Origin: Flaveria trinervia | Lineage: Eukaryota > Streptophyta > Magnoliopsida > Asterales > Asteraceae | Assembly: GCA_025506515.1 (NCBI GenBank) | Contig: CM046457.1 | Span: forward strand, 4,560,944 to 4,624,943 | DNA: 64,000 bases | Direction of reading: 5' to 3' | Part shown: positions 24,271 to 38,975 of the stretch, piece after piece | Numbering within the stretch: the stretch's first letter is position 1 | Layout: the number at the start of each line of letters is the position of its first letter | Translations under genes and position numbers: made by a program | The notes under the pieces: model-generated | Database searches by the model: none | The model's input: the letters and a program-made list of their open reading frames with translations, nothing else | What the model was told of the DNA's origin: nothing

Positions 24271-26865
24271 CTGGGAATACAAGAAAGTTCCAAAAATAGC
24301 GATTGCAGCTCCAAGAGCATTGATTGGTTGGACAGGTGTATGGAAAATGATGATAGATGAAACAATAACAGATATACGTTTCATTGTATTTCCAATACTG
24401 AATGTCAACGGAGAGATTTCATCAAGTGACATATATGAAACTTGATTGTACAAATGATAGAAGATGCTTTGAGCTGCCACCCACCTATTATAAAAAATAT
24501 TAACCACATATAAAACACCTTTTAGCCATTTATTCAGACATAAAACAAGCATGAAAGAACGAAAAAACAAATAGAGCATCAAATATTACACAACAAGCAA
24601 CGGCTACAGGCGCAATCACCCCTACCACTAGCTTTGTAATCAATATAATTATTTCAAATTTTGGTATAAAATATCAATCTTGAATGTGTGTTAAAAGTGT
24701 TTATAACTGGATAATATTGTTCAAATGTACATTGGTAACTTTGAATGGGTGGTTGCGCTTCCATAACACCAACAACCTTAAAAAAACAAATATTGTTGAT
24801 CTAATGGCAACAAAAGCACGTCTCATTTAAACAAAGTTGGATGTAACAAAAATAAAAAGTCGTTATCAAATGGTTACCATATAAACTGAGGCCCGATTTC
24901 AGAGATTGCGTTTTGCCATCCAGCAGCCCACAATTTAGGGCCCTCAACAGCAATTGCAAATGGTGTAAGTATCAAAAGTGATAACAACGATAAGCAAGCA
25001 TAATAGTTCATCCCACTAACAGATTTCCCCTTCATGCCTCGTTTAGAAAATATGTTCCTAAATACAAACGCCAAATTGGATATCATAGCTCCCATAAAAC
25101 CTAAAAGATCAACATCAACACATTAGTACCCATTTTAGAAAGGGCTTTATTTGCGTAAAATAATATACTTTTTCGTCTGACCTGTTTTAGTCACTGTACA
25201 TTTTTTGTGCATCCAAGTTTAATAAAATTTGATTCTGCATCCCGTTAGGGTCATTTTTTATGCAGAAAACTGGCTGTAAAAATGATACTTTTTATATTGT
25301 AGAACTTATATATATAAATGTTAGATTTCTACATGGTGTTTAATTTTATATATAACTGTTAACTTGACCCCTTACAAAAGGTACACAAAACCATCTCTTA
25401 GTGGCTAAGATGTACAAAAACAAGCACAAAGACTATAATGAACGGTTGAAAACGGCATGTACAGATTTTATCCAAAAAAAATGGAAAACCCAAATTACTG
25501 TAATAATTCAAGTTATGCAATTACCAGTCATGTTAAAGTTGAGTTCAGTAAGGGCGGCAAGACCACAACCACCAATGATTGGCACGAGAGACAAGTAAAC
25601 TGACATTGGGAACGTTTCTCCTAAGATGAATCTTGAAACCAACACACTAAAAGCAGGTTCACCACTCTTTATTATGTGTGTGAAAGAAACAGCAACTTTA
25701 GACATGCTTACAGTTGCTGCTACATGGCCAATTGTATGTGCCAATGCAACCTGTTATATATCAATTAACTATTAAGCACATAAACAAATAAAAAAATCTC
25801 ATTTAGGAGTTTTAGCAACTAATTAAACCATAGATCAAATGGAGACATATTAAAGACAATTCAGGCAGAAAATAAGAATTTGAATCATAAACCACAGAAG
25901 TAACATAAGTAAACAATACCCAAATCAATTTATGAACAATTAAACAAAACCCAGATCAAAACCCTAAAAGGACCATAACATGCTTACTTGTATGAACCCA
26001 TGCAACCTGACAAATATCAAAATATTTATAAATAACCTAAATTTCAGTAATTTTATACCAAGATAAAAAAATCATAAATAAACGAACCAATTTCAAAAAA
26101 TCAACAATTAAAGAATAAAAAGATTAAGCTAGAAATTTAAGAGACAAAACCCATGTTATAAACCCCTAAATGTAACACAATAAACAATGCCCAAATCAAT
26201 AAATGAACCATAAAGCAAAACCCAAATCAATATATGAACCATAAAGCAAAACCCAAATCAATATATGAACCATAAAGCAAACCCAAATCAATTTATGAAC
26301 AATTAAACGAAACCCACATCAAAACCCTAAAAAAATACCAAAACTTGCTTACAGGGAACAAAGCCTTCCAGAAATCAAGATCAGTGTTGGGTGCTTCAGC
26401 AATTTTTGTAGCCCAAGAGATCAACATGATGGCTGATCCAGCAGCAAGAGACAAAGTTGAAGTTAACCATGGGTATGGAAAAGCATTCAAAACCTTCTTA
26501 TTATAAATGTTAAAAATCACATTCAAAAACCACCATGTTGCAAAATAGACACTAATTTTCACCCTTTTTGCTGCTTCAGTCTTCTCCACAACAAATTCCC
26601 CTTCAGATCGATCAGCTTCATACGCCTCACAAACAACACACGATTTCTCCCTACGATCATCATACTTCAAAGATCGTAATGACCCAAATGATTGAATTGA
26701 AGATACATGCAAGGGTTTCGAATTTGAAACAGAGAATTTGTCAATTTTGGGTGTCGAAAAAGACGGTAAAACCAATGATTTCGCTGGAGAATTTCTTCGG
26801 TGATCGGTGATTTTGGAGCTACAATTGGGAATCGTTAAATTGGGTTGCTTCAAAGAGAAGATCAT
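24271..26865 (-). CDS. GPT: plastid glucose-6-phosphate/phosphate translocator
   Basis: Exons (minus): 26865-26353, 25750-25525, 25100-24878 and 24484-24271, all GT-AG with continuous phase; 392 residues to ...GTFLYSQ. A further very short exon with the stop is expected after the donor at 24270. It exchanges glucose 6-phosphate for phosphate across the inner plastid envelope, feeding starch synthesis and the oxidative pentose phosphate pathway in non-green or sugar-loaded plastids. Residues 1 to about 95 are a Ser/Lys-rich transit peptide and linker; then the TPT fold from KISVYFATWWFLNVIFNIYN onward, with about ten hydrophobic segments. The conserved Lys-Arg pair for phosphate binding is visible in IGNTMKRISV. 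GPT1 versus GPT2 cannot be separated by eye. Intron 1 (26352-25751) carries 31-bp tandem repeats. Confidence 0.93.
26188..26310. repeat. 31-bp tandem repeat in GPT intron 1
   Basis: About four copies of a 31-bp unit of the form CCCAAATCAATATATGAACC plus ATAAAGCAAAA. The middle copies are identical and the outer ones diverge. A related single copy at about 25919 (with AATTTATGAACAATTAAAC and AAAACCCTAAAA) suggests an earlier, larger duplication within the intron. Confidence 0.88.
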
Positions 26866-29800
26866 ATTGAATAACCTAATGAGATCAAAAGTGGTTTTTG
26901 AGGAAGAATTGAAGAATTGTTAAACCCTTTGATCTTTGATTTTGGTGTTTGATGTTGTGTATGAAATGGGGTTTAATCAAATTGAGTAAAAGGGTTCACG
27001 GGTGCTCACAAATTTCCAAACTTAAAGCAATTTGATTTGGACTAATGTGTGACCCAATACTCTTTTGCAGATTTTCTTGTAGAACAACATTGTTGATCAA
27101 GAATATATAAAGAGTATGAAAATATTTATAAAAGAAAAACTTATAATTATGTTTACTTTTTTAATTTGTGAAATTTTAAACTATAGTGTTCTATGTAGAT
27201 TTAATTTTGTTGTTGTGATATTTTTACTTTTATATGTAATTAAATTCTGATTTATGCATATCAAAGTGGTAAGATTTGTTTATTTCAATATCAGATACAG
27301 CATAATTTTTGTTCGTGATCTTTTAAAAAAGTGACATTAGTGATTGTTACTCACAAAAAAGATAATGTGAATTTAAGTTCTCTATGCAAATACAATGTTA
27401 GACTAGATTTAAGAGTTTCTTTAAACATATAAGTTTTCTCATAAGGTAATTTATTAAATTTATTAATAAGGATTTATAAAATTAAATAAATATCATCAAC
27501 AAAGTGAAGGAAACAACTTTAATTGTTTAGCAAGTTGATGCAAACTTCAATTATTATCAAAGGAGGCAAGGGCTCTTGAATTTTGGGGGTGGGGTAGTTG
27601 GGTGAGACTCTCAATAGCATATTCCAAAGGATGTCCTTTCACTAATTGACTAGGAGCCCTTCACCTTATTCAAAGGTTCACCTACCTTTTACCTTATGAA
27701 TGATAATATCAAATAACAAATGAGGGTTGATAATTTATAATGTAATCTAACATATAAAACAAATAAAAAATTATAATAAGAAAATAGCTCAGGTTTGGGT
27801 TTATTTTAAGTTGATATATTTTATTTATTAATAAGATAGTTATGTTTGTTATCTTAAATAATGATGTTGACATCCTAATTTAATTTTTAATAACAATAGG
27901 AAATACATCATTTTGTAAGTTTAATGTGTTGATTTGTTATTCATTAATCACTTTTATATAATTTGTTTGTGGATTTGTTACAATCTATTTAATACCACTT
28001 TAATTTGCTTACAACTAAATTACATATTGTCAGTCTCTTTGTACCTGACAACTCATTTTGATAAAAGGATCACATGAGTTTCATTCTGAGTATGATTTTA
28101 AGTGTGTTTGGTTGCTATCTTTAACAAGACGTGTTATGCATGCAAAAAGTAAACTATTTCTTCTACATTTACGTGTGACCTTAAGTTGTTTGTGAAGAAG
28201 AGACCACTGGAGATTATTAAACATCGGCAACTTTGACTTCTATGACAATTGACAAAGATGGTGATGTATTGACTAAAATGATATAAACACGTGATAAAAA
28301 TCGTATGATAATTTTCTATATACGCTTTAGTGAGTTTTTGATATTCTCTTAAATAAAAGTACAATCAAAACTGTTATTTTTAAACTATAAAATAGCTCCT
28401 TCTTTGAAAGATTTTTCAATTTCACATTTTTAATGATACATATAATTTTCTGACTTGAATCCTAGTCAACACACGAAGGGAGTTGTGTTAAAAATTAACG
28501 TGACATATTGCTAAATGCCTAAATCTTAAAGGTTTAATATAGGTTTGTGTGACGGGTTAAACTAAACAAATCATTTTTTAGTATTTGATATTGAACAAGA
28601 TCGACGAAAGAAAAGAATATTCATGATTCATGGAGGGTGAGAGAAATAAGATAGAGGTCACCTATTCATTTATATATGATTTGAAAACTAAAAATGGGTT
28701 ATTTACATGATTATTGATGCATTAAAATTCATATAAATTTATACTTAAATAAATTATTTTGAAATGTGTAAGGAATTGACTGTTATTGTTGTGCCTTGGC
28801 CCTAATACAAATACATATATATGAAATTAGAGAATCATTGATTGATTCAAGTATTTTATGAAGGGTTACAATTTTCCATGTATGTACATATACATGAATT
28901 TGTCATAGGGTTTTCAGATTTTAAGGATTCATCCATATGAGTTTGTTACATGGTTTTCTTGTCCGGGCGTGTGCAAAGGAGACAGCGGAAGACACCATTA
29001 ACAACCATATAAACCCTCACAATGGAGGCGACGAGGAGCATAGACTAATCCAAAATAACATAAAATGAACAAATTATACAACAATTGTTAGACATGAAAC
29101 TCTGTCAAAACATAGTTATAGATTTTCATAAAAATTTATAGATTTGTCTTGTTGTCTTATCATCTCTTATCTGTTTATTTGTCTCATGTTTTGTGTATGT
29201 GTTAGTATTTTATGTTATAACATACCTTTTGTTTTGCTTGCTTTATATACCATTTATGTTAGTTGTACATTTTTATACTTATATTTTTAAAAAAATGAAT
29301 CGGGGATCTCAATGTGTGCAATAGTTTTATATCTTGAGATCAAAAGATATATTTGTCCCAATCTCATCCTATCTAGACCATACCAATAAATATTTGTTTG
29401 GAGTATTTATTGGGTATGATTATGTGTAGATTAGATAAAAAGACAACATAAAAATCAAAAACCTATTTTGATAAAAAAAAATCAACCACGTCCACTTTGT
29501 TTTGTATACAAGAACATAGTATGCATCATAAATGTGTAGGGAACTACTCAATTGGTTTGTAGTAGAGAACGAGTTGATCTAATTATCCTCATCTAGGTGT
29601 AAACAAGATAACTCAAGCACAATCATTTAACTTAAAAGCGTTTGAGCTTGTCCTTTTAAGGCCTACGCTATGAATCTAATGTGTTAAGCTCATGTTCGGA
29701 TATGTGTGTGGGGGAAATATTATCGAGAAACGCCCAAGAAATAAGAAACTAGTATTTAAGTTGTATTTGGTTTATGATGAACCTCCATATTTTTTATACA

Positions 29801-30865
29801 CTCAATTAAAAAGGCAACAATGCATAAAATAACTACATTGAACAAATTATTGAAACAAGCATCTTTTTATCTTTAAGTAGACACCCACTTGATATATTTA
29901 TTTTGATTTTTCTTGGTTAATTAAAATCTTTTCACATATAAACTGACATTGAGTTCACATGTGAACTAACACTAGATCAGTCCGAGTTCACATGTAATCA
30001 AGTGCTAGTTCATGACCATTGATTCTTACAAAAGGTAGTGTTATTTTTATATTTTTCCAATGACTGTAGTTTAAATTTATAAACAGGCAGAGTTAAATAG
30101 TTCAAAAGCTTAATAAATTGTTTCTAAAGTTTGAATTATGTAGTACACGGCTGGCAAGTGTGAAAATGAGAGAGTGGTACATTCAAATAGACAAATATCG
30201 AGTTGAAGGAAAGAGAATTTTGTTTTAGTACCTTCGTCTTCATTGGTTAGTTATGTTCAAGGCATTTGATTTGACTCGCAACCTATTGAAACATATTATG
30301 ACTTAATGATCCAAAAGACTAAGATTTAGGTCCCGCTTAATAGTGTTACAAGGGGTGATCATGATTCATAAGCCATGACCAACAATCGATATAGTGACGC
30401 TCAATCAAATATAATCAGTTATGAAACATGTTACGTCATTCCCATCTCTTATAAAAATTCCCTCAACTCGTTGCCCAAACAATCTATTCCATCTATTTTA
30501 CCACCTCTTGCGCCAACTTTATTTATGTAAATATCAAGTAATGATATTCAATGTGCTACAATGTTTAAAAGATAAAGTTAAAGAAATGTTTACGGATTAA
30601 TCTAACATGATGTTCAAACCACACACCCGAAACTCGACACCCTCATTTTGCCACCTCTTAACCACTAAGATAGTCGATGATAAAAGAAAAGAAACAACTT
30701 TCATTGCAAGAGACACAAGTCATTTATGCATCCTGTGTATAATTCGTTTATTGCAAACTTCTATCAATCGAAAAAACCAAGGCTTTATTAATGGGAAATT
30801 AGAGAATACAATGAAATGTATTTCAGTATGTCATAAAAAGTCTTAAGTTAGAATGTTGTACAAAC
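26866..30865. other. 4-kb intergenic DNA between GPT and ETFA
   Basis: The right side of GPT (5' UTR and promoter, with a minus-strand TATAAATA at about 27121-27130) followed by AT-rich DNA. No gene, RNA gene or defined transposon was recognised, though it is long enough to hide old elements. Confidence 0.4.
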
Positions 30866-33800
30866 TTATATTTTCTCAGGGAGCTTCTCTATCAACTCTG
30901 GTATTATTTCAAAAAGATCACCTACAAGTCCATAATCAGCAACCTGCAATGAAAAAAGGCATCATCAAGAGTATTAGAACACAGGGTCGATTCAATATAC
31001 ATCGTTTAAAACTTCATAATGTCGTATTTACCCTTTCAAAATTCTAAAATATCATGATTACCCACTTCATGATAAATAAGATAAAACTGGTTTGTCACCG
31101 AATAAACAAAGAGAACATCATATGTCAGGTAATTCAGTGAAAAAGACTGCTATAAGTAACTGAATTTTCTTTATTTGGTATCAGGTGGGTAACTAAGTAA
31201 TTTTATTGTTTTAAAAAGATAAATATGAAATCATACAAATTAGAACATATAAAAGTTTTGAACTTTTAGAGGTATATATGAAATTAATCCTCTAACATAA
31301 TACAAAACGGCGATAACGAAAATAATCATTATATGAGAAAAGGTTTCATCTCATGACCTGAAAAATTGGTGCATCTGCATCTTTGTTTACTGCAACGATG
31401 ACTTTTGAATCTCTCATGCCAGCTATGTGTTGGATGGCCCCAGAGACACCGAAAGCCATGTACAGCTCTGGAGCAACAATTTTGCCCGTTTGACCAACCT
31501 GACATAAATGGGTGGGTTAGGTAACAGGTCGAAACAGGTTCAGGAAAAACAAGTAATTACTAGTATGTGGTGAAATGGGAATTTTTGGTAGTCGGTAAGG
31601 TTGAAACAAGACATGCCGAGATGACATGAAAGACAATTTTATTTTTTTAACACAAGTAATTGGTGTGCTAAGTACATAATTCTTGAATAAAAGAGGAGGT
31701 TGTATGCATTGAAGTTTACATATTTGGATAGGAGGAGGTTGACATGAAACACTTGTTGTCTAGATCTAACAAATATTTAGGGGGTTGTATGCTTATAAAA
31801 TGCATTTTTGGTACGGGTTCAAATAGGTTGGGTGGGATTGACCAGAACACCTTTCCTCTAACTCTTTCATTTAAGTAATTAGTGTGTTAAATATTTAATA
31901 AATTAAATTAGACAATTTAAGAGGTTGTGCATACAAAATTACTCTCAGCAACTTTTGCCCTGTGCAACCCATTTGACCAGTTTCTTTTTACTAGTTTTTT
32001 CTTAGTATGCGTATTTCACCCATATGAGAGAAAGCACAACCCAAACTGACCCATTCAACAAGTAAATGGGTTAAAGCACACCCATTATGTACCATATAGA
32101 TCAACATGACCTTAAAAGTATTCAATTATTTCAAGCTAAATTCTCTTTCAGCATTTGAAAAGATAAAAAGAAAACACCATGAGAGTTACCTGGAGGTCAT
32201 TAGGAACGTATCCCGCATCAACAGCAGCACGTGTGGCACCAACTACATGAACAACAGTAGTAAAAGATTTTAAGCACTACAAGTTAAAATAAGCATACAA
32301 CAACACGAGTGGCACCAAATACAATCAACAGTAGTAGAGATATTAAGAACAACAAGTACAATAAGCATACACATAATCTAGGGAAAAAAAGATTGAAGTA
32401 TTTTGGTTAGACACCCTTAATTTGCTTGCTATATTGAACTATTTCATATACATCCTTCTAAGAATATAAAATTTCATATATATCCATCTATTTTTTTATA
32501 ATATCCTGTTTACCTTTTCAAAACACTAAAAATACCTTATTTATCCATCTAATAGTATATAAAATTGAATGCTTAGGGGAAAGCCAACATAACTTTACTA
32601 GTCACTACTGGTGAACCATCTCAGTCGCATAACTTTCTCTTCATTTATTTAGTAAATTATACAGTTGTAACTGTTTTATTTTGCTTAGTTACTATGAACG
32701 GGAAAATATGTTATTTTGAGTGCTTTGAAACAAATATATGATATATTATGAAATTTGAAAGGATGCATATGAAATTTTAAACTTTTAGTAGGATATACAT
32801 AAACTTGCCCATACTGTATTTATTGACTATTGTTTACTTTTATATGCACATTTGAAGAAGTTATAAGTGAGTAGCAGACTTCGCTAGATTCACCAATTGA
32901 GAACTATGCATGAAATTCTCAAAAATACAAGACAGAAAGATGAATAAAAATAGAAACCTGCTGCACCAAGTTTTTCAGCAAGCTTTTCTATTAGTTTAAA
33001 ATTTTCAGCACTTTTAAGAGCTCGTCCCCCCGTAATAACAACACGAGCACTTCCAAGATCGGGGCGTTCTGAATCTTGAGTGGTTTGTTTCACAAATCTT
33101 GACCTCCAATCTATCAAAAGATATAATTAAGATATTAGCAACAATTCAACAAACATGAATAGTGTTATATATCAGGGTGACCGGTTCACTGTGGTTGATC
33201 AGATCATGTTGTATATTCAAAATCCAGTACCTATGCAAATATATATTATTTGGTAAATTATTTGGAGCATGATGTATTACCAATATTTGGTGATGGTGAT
33301 GTGTTTTAAATTCCTTGCCACTTAACCCACGTTGAAGATCATGCAATAGATGTTATCTTCATGTTTTCATGCAGTTAAATTTAATTGTTTTATCAAGTTG
33401 TACTTTGGCATGCTAGTTAGTACTTTAACTATCAGTTTCCTTTAGTTTAGTATGTGAGTAGTGTAGAGATTCTATATGTAATGTTCTTAAGTTCAATGAG
33501 GGGTGTGATTATGTTTTAAAAACTTAATTATGTTAATTTATCTCATGTGGGTGTGAGTTAGATTGATAGTCTATGCTAGCTCAATTGTGGCATATTGGGT
33601 GGTGGTCTTAGACACGATTTCTTAGCCGGAGTGATGTATTTGTATATTCAGTAAGACATCAATCCTATTGTTTGTTTTGGCGGTGAATTTGTATCCGAAA
33701 CGAACTTGAGAAAAAATATTCCGTTTTGGTCACTATTGATGCATTATACTGTGACCAAGGAACATTTAAGAAAGTATATTACTATTTTTTGACAAAAACA

Positions 33801-36800
33801 AAAGAAAAAAGAAACACCTCTACAAGGTTTAGTGACTGAATTGGTTTAAGATTAAAGTACAATGACAATTATAAAACAGGATAAGTAATTATATTACTAT
33901 TTTCTGACAGTACTACAATTTTAACCTGTTCAACCTGTTGTCTTTATAGTAAACTTGTTATATTATACAAGTTTGGCCGGTTATCACTAAGACACAACGT
34001 GACCTGTTTTCATATGAATAATAATCCTTATAAGGAAACATATTATAATCCAACTGAATTTAATTAATTAACACACCTTCACTAAAATTTGATAAATCAA
34101 CCTGGTGTATTGGGGCAGAATCAGTTTTAGAATCAGGTGAAGTTGAAGCCACCGGAAAAGAGGTTGTTCTAATGGTCAACATGCAAGGATCTGAACCAAT
34201 ATAACGGAGAGTACACAGAGCATTGCCAGCATATATTGGCCTGTCATAAAATTAAATAATTGAAAAAAACAATATTATTTAGGGAATAAAGAAAACATAA
34301 ACAATATTGATCTAATGTTGCTTTGAAGAAAAAACTATTAAGTCGTGTAACTATAAACTTGTATGCAACATCGACATTTAGGGGTGTTTTGGACTGCTTA
34401 TTTGCTTATTGCCTTTTCGAAATAAGTAGCTATAAGTGATTCAAAGTTGCTTATTCAAATGGGAGGTGACTTTGTACTACTTCTTTTACAAAGTACACAC
34501 CATATTTTTTTCTTTTGACTATAATACTCTCACACCACTAAGATCATGTACAATACTATAAAGTTCTCCAATGAGGGTATTACGGTCAGATGCAGAAAAC
34601 TGGTGGTGTACATAGTAAAAAGCGTATTTCACTTTCAAACAATTAAAGGAACAGTTTAGATAAGCAATCCCAAACACACTCAAAGCTGATCATCTAAGAA
34701 TTAAAATGCGTAAGCAGATAAGCAATCCCAAATACCCCTTTATATGTTGTGGGTGGGTGTGTGTAAAAAAGTGGCAGGAGTGTCAAGCTCAACCGGTCAT
34801 ACTGTGGGTGGGTCAAGAAGGTTTAATGGGTCAAAACAAGTTTTGGATCGATTAGAGTTGGGAGTTGGGTTGAATCGAATCACATTTTTGTTCATTTTTT
34901 ACAAATATTTAACACACTAAATACGATTGAACAACAATTTACATGTGTTAATAAAGCAATTTCGAGGTTGTATGCGTTAAAAACACCCTTTTGGCAACTT
35001 TTAATCTATTTGACCACTGAATAGGATTAAACAATATATTTCGCCGTTTGAGATAAAGCATAACCCAAATCATCTAATTCACATATACTAAGTTTTAATG
35101 AATACCTTACAAATGTTTTAGATTCTGATATTTCAATGACATCAGTAATTGGTGAGACATCTAGAAGGGCAGCTGCGCGAGGTAAAATATTTTTCCCAAA
35201 AGTATTTGCAGCAGCAATTATATGCGAGTATTCACCTTTTTGCTGCACCAAATGGACTAATTTGGCCCATGGTTCTGCTAAAGGGTGTTTAAACGTATCA
35301 GAATCAGCCACCAGCACCTGCACAAAGAACAGCCAAAAATTAGAACATAAGACATTACATGTTTGGAACAAAACCTAAAGAATTTCCAACGTCACATTGT
35401 AATGTTCTAAATACAACATTAGGTCATTTTAGATTTTTATCTCTATGGGAAAGTTCGATCAAATCAAACTGTTTAGTTAAAAGTGATATACAATTGAATG
35501 AGTATACGAGTCAAATGGATTTCAACTCACCCAAGTTCAATGAAACAATCAAATGAGTTGAACAGGTCAAATACTCAAATGGATTAAAAGTCACCCAAAG
35601 ATTATTGTTTAACAGCATATACAACCTCCTAAATTGTTTCATTCAAAACTTGGGATTCTTATTTAACAATAAGGCTCGTGTTTTAAAAACCTAAGAACTT
35701 GAGTTGAATTCGCATATAGGTCCTTGGGCTTTATTTTTTCAAGATTAAATCCTAGTAATCTTAAGACTTAATGAAAACTCTGTTTTATAAAGTTTGGAGA
35801 CTTAATCATGCAGATTATTTAATTTTTCATTATTTTTCAGAAAGTTAATAATCATGTAAAGAAATTGTTTTTGGTCAAAATAAAAGTTAAGGGGTTTAGT
35901 CTTGCAAAAATCACTTCCATTGACTTGCATACATATGTAGTGCAAGTGCGTATGACTTTTTCAACAATTGCCCTAAATATATGGCTTATGTAATCAAGAT
36001 TAACACAGTAATTCTCTATAGAAAACGGACAAAAAAGCGTCGTGTTCTAACACAGTAATTCCCTAAATATAAAGTACTAAAATATGATATGTTCCAACCT
36101 GCACCTTGTTTTGACTCGGTACCCAACCCACCTGACTTGCCCATCTCACCATCTCTACATAAAAGCAACGAACAGGAAATGTAAGCGCACACAATTTCCC
36201 ACGTATATGAACTACCTGAGAAATTGAAGGATGACATGAAGTGGCATTTGCAGCAGCCTCTTGTAAGGTGGGGCCCGCCCCAGCCAATAGCAAAGATAAA
36301 GAGTTATCTTTAGTCAAGAACTTTTTAGCAGCTTCTATTGAACTTAAAGTGCTGGTAGTGAGTGAACCACCTTCATGTTCTGCTATAACCAATGTTCCTA
36401 GCTATAACAATATAAGAAAGGAAAACACATCAGCAAGAATGTATAAAAACTACAAATGAATAATAGGGAGCCATATGCAAATATTAGAACTTAGGGCGAT
36501 TACCTCTTTAAGATCTTTTATATATATTCTTTTCTTGTAAGCAAAAAGGAAAACATGATTCGATAAGATGCAAGGGCGTTTGGGATTGCAAATTTAAGCA
36601 GTTTATCTACTTATTGCGTTTCACTAAGAACAGATGACTTCTTTGTTTCCGAATGAAGAAAAGTATTAATATATGTCTGCTTAATTTAGGGCAAAATAAG
36701 TTGGTTTCATTAAGCATTTTGAGATTGCTTTCTTCAAACCAACTATTCTTGATAGATTAGAAATTCAAGTTTGCCCTCAGGGTGAAATAAGATGTTTCCA

Positions 36801-37553
36801 ATAGACTGATCATCTGAGTATGCGTACAAGCATAACTTGTTTATATAAGCAATATAATACACTCCTAAAGCCTAAAGATGATATTTCAATTACCTACATA
36901 AGCACTAATTCACATAACATCTTAAAAACAATCACACATTTGGTAATCATAAAACTGTAAAATTCAAATAACACTTCTATAGTTTTGCACCATATCATGA
37001 ACATTTAACTTCAAACTTTAAGTTACAAGCATCAAACAGCATGCTGCCACAAAATGACTTCAAATTCCTTTTTAGAAAGTTAAATTTCAAAATAGGGATT
37101 CTAATTCCTCACACAAACTACTCATTTATCTTTGGGTGTTTTTGGATTTGCATTTTCAAAGTGATTAACTTTCAGATATATTTACATTTCCCCCAACTTA
37201 AATCGCATAAATCATCCAAACCCAACCCGAATCGACACCCAAACAGAGTATCAACTGGTGCATATACCAAACAGTAATCATATGAATCAACGATCAACAG
37301 ATTTCAGTAGTTTGATAGCACAAATTGACAGCATAAACCATAACAACCGTATTAAACAACAAAAAAAGCTGTAAACATCAATCAGTAGAATCAATAACTG
37401 CAATCGAAGAAAACCCAACTCGAATCGATACCCAAATAGATGAACAATTGAAATTTTCAATTGGGAAACAAGATCAATGCTTACATATCTGCAAGATGCG
37501 ATTGAACGACGAGAATGAGCGATTAGGTGTGTGAGAGAAGTAGCTTTGAACAT
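30866..37553 (-). CDS. ETFA: electron transfer flavoprotein alpha subunit, mitochondrial
   Basis: Exons (minus): 37553-37485, 36401-36216, 35317-35106, 34240-34077, 33110-32958, 32242-32190, 31498-31358 and 30943-30866, all GT-AG with continuous phase; 351 residues plus TAA. ETF-alpha/beta accepts electrons from mitochondrial isovaleryl-CoA and 2-hydroxyglutarate dehydrogenases and passes them to ETF:ubiquinone oxidoreductase during branched-chain amino acid and lysine breakdown. Exon 1 is a basic mitochondrial presequence (HLIAHSRRSIASCRY). Residues 24 to about 200 form the N-terminal alpha/beta domain. The C-terminal FAD-binding domain runs from SARVVITGGRALKSAENF through VGATRAAVDAGYVPNDLQ, VGQTGKIVAPELY and GVSGAIQHIAGM to a short terminal exon with VADYGLVGDLFE. 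It appears intact. Introns host a MITE at 34381. Confidence 0.95.
34381..34738. mobile_element. Harbinger-type MITE in ETFA intron
   Basis: Ends GGGGTGTTTTGGACTGC (left) and, complemented, GGGGTATTTGGGATTGC (right) with inverted TGCTTAT-rich subterminal parts; flanked by TTTA on both sides. It lies in the intron between the exons at 35106 and 34240, clear of the splice sites. A related, incomplete copy starts at about 36568 in another intron of the same gene. Confidence 0.7.
36568..36740. mobile_element. partial Harbinger-type MITE in ETFA intron
   Basis: The segment GGGCGTTTGGGATTGC followed by TTTATCTACTTATTGC matches the left arm of the 34381 element. The right arm is degraded and its end was not found. 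It lies in the first ETFA intron. Confidence 0.4.
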
Positions 37554-37899
37554 TGTACTCTACAAGTAGTCTTCTAATCAGTAATTTGCGATTGTAGAGA
37601 CGTATAAAACGCATTCATTTCACAAAGTTATCGCTAATGATGTTAAAGTATGGTGGCATTTGTTCTTATCTTCTTCTTCTTAGGTGTTCGATTATTCAAA
37701 ACAACACACATACGTCTCTATTTTGTGATATGAGTTGTGAAAATAAATGGAATTTATGTTTTCTTTGAGTAAATATCGTTTTACGAATTGTATAAATAAG
37801 TTATATGTAAATATATAAAGTTAATTAGGACCTATTGAAAAAATTAACATCCGTTGCGGATCAGTTCAAAACTAAATATATCATTCAAGGGCCGAGCTA

Positions 37900-38150
37900 A
37901 GTTTGATGAAATTGACGCTATGTAATGTTGATTGTATTGTATCTTAATGTTCAAAGCCTTCAAAAGACGTATTAGAAATAAATTTGTGTGGGGTGGTACT
38001 GGTGTTTTAAGGGACTTGGTGGGAGTTTGAGATGCATAAAATCTAGAGTTGGTGGTTAATGATGTTGGATGAAAAACAAAGAGGAGATTTCGTTGTGGTC
38101 TAAATGTGTTAGAGCAATACATAGTGTAAATACTTATGATTGTGAGTGTG
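37900..38150 (+). mobile_element. decayed LINE reverse-transcriptase end
   Basis: Plus-strand fragments in shifting frames resemble the C-terminal part of plant L1-type LINE ORF2: KAFKRRIRNKFVWGG, then, in another frame, EEISLWSKCVRAIHSVN, matching the usual ...RFxWGG... and ...LWxKVIxAIH... pattern. Stops and frameshifts throughout; no poly(A) tail or target duplication found. Fragment only. Confidence 0.5.
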
Positions 38151-38929
38151 ACGAAAAAGATTAAAGTTACAGGGGCTCAACATGCATTTAAAGGCGATGA
38201 TGCCTTTGAGTTACATGTAACACGTAAAAAACAAGTATCTTAAGATGGTCTTACGACGAGTACCATACTTTCTTGAATAGTGTATGTGTAGTGTTTTGTT
38301 TTTTTAAGGGCAAAATTTTAAATAAAATAAAACCAACTAATAAAAAGCTAAAAACAAGACAAAATTACAAACCAATGTAGAAAGATGACCGCCAAATTTA
38401 TAAGTGTTTTATGATATTCTTTATTTGGTAATGGAGTTCTTGCAAGTTTTATTTTTAGTAATGGGGTATCAAACAACTATTATGTTATTTTTTTATTTCT
38501 TAGGTTTAATCCATCGAGATTTTGTTGGTTTTAACCTTGTTAACTTGGTAGTTTAAATGGGGTGTGGTTGTGAGATAAACACTTGGAAACAGTTTGTGTC
38601 GACATGACCTATGGTATGAGAATCACTAAAATTATAACATTTCAAATATAAAAATATGAACTAATTATTTTGTAAGAGTATGCATTTATTGCCATGTCAT
38701 AAGTTTTTTTATAAATATGATCACTTGGTATGTGACTAAAAGGTACATTCTACTTTGTCCGTGCATCAAACTTTTGTCTATCAATATTCATGTATAGATT
38801 CATGTAGTATACTTTTATTTGCACATATATGACTACTCATATAAGGATCTACGTATTAGTTTTCAGAACTGTATCAGACATTGAACCGGTCATCTTACTG
38901 GTCGACTAGTCTGACCGGATTTAAGAACC

Positions 38930-38960
<31 letters not shown>

Positions 38961-38975
38961 ACACTATATAATACA

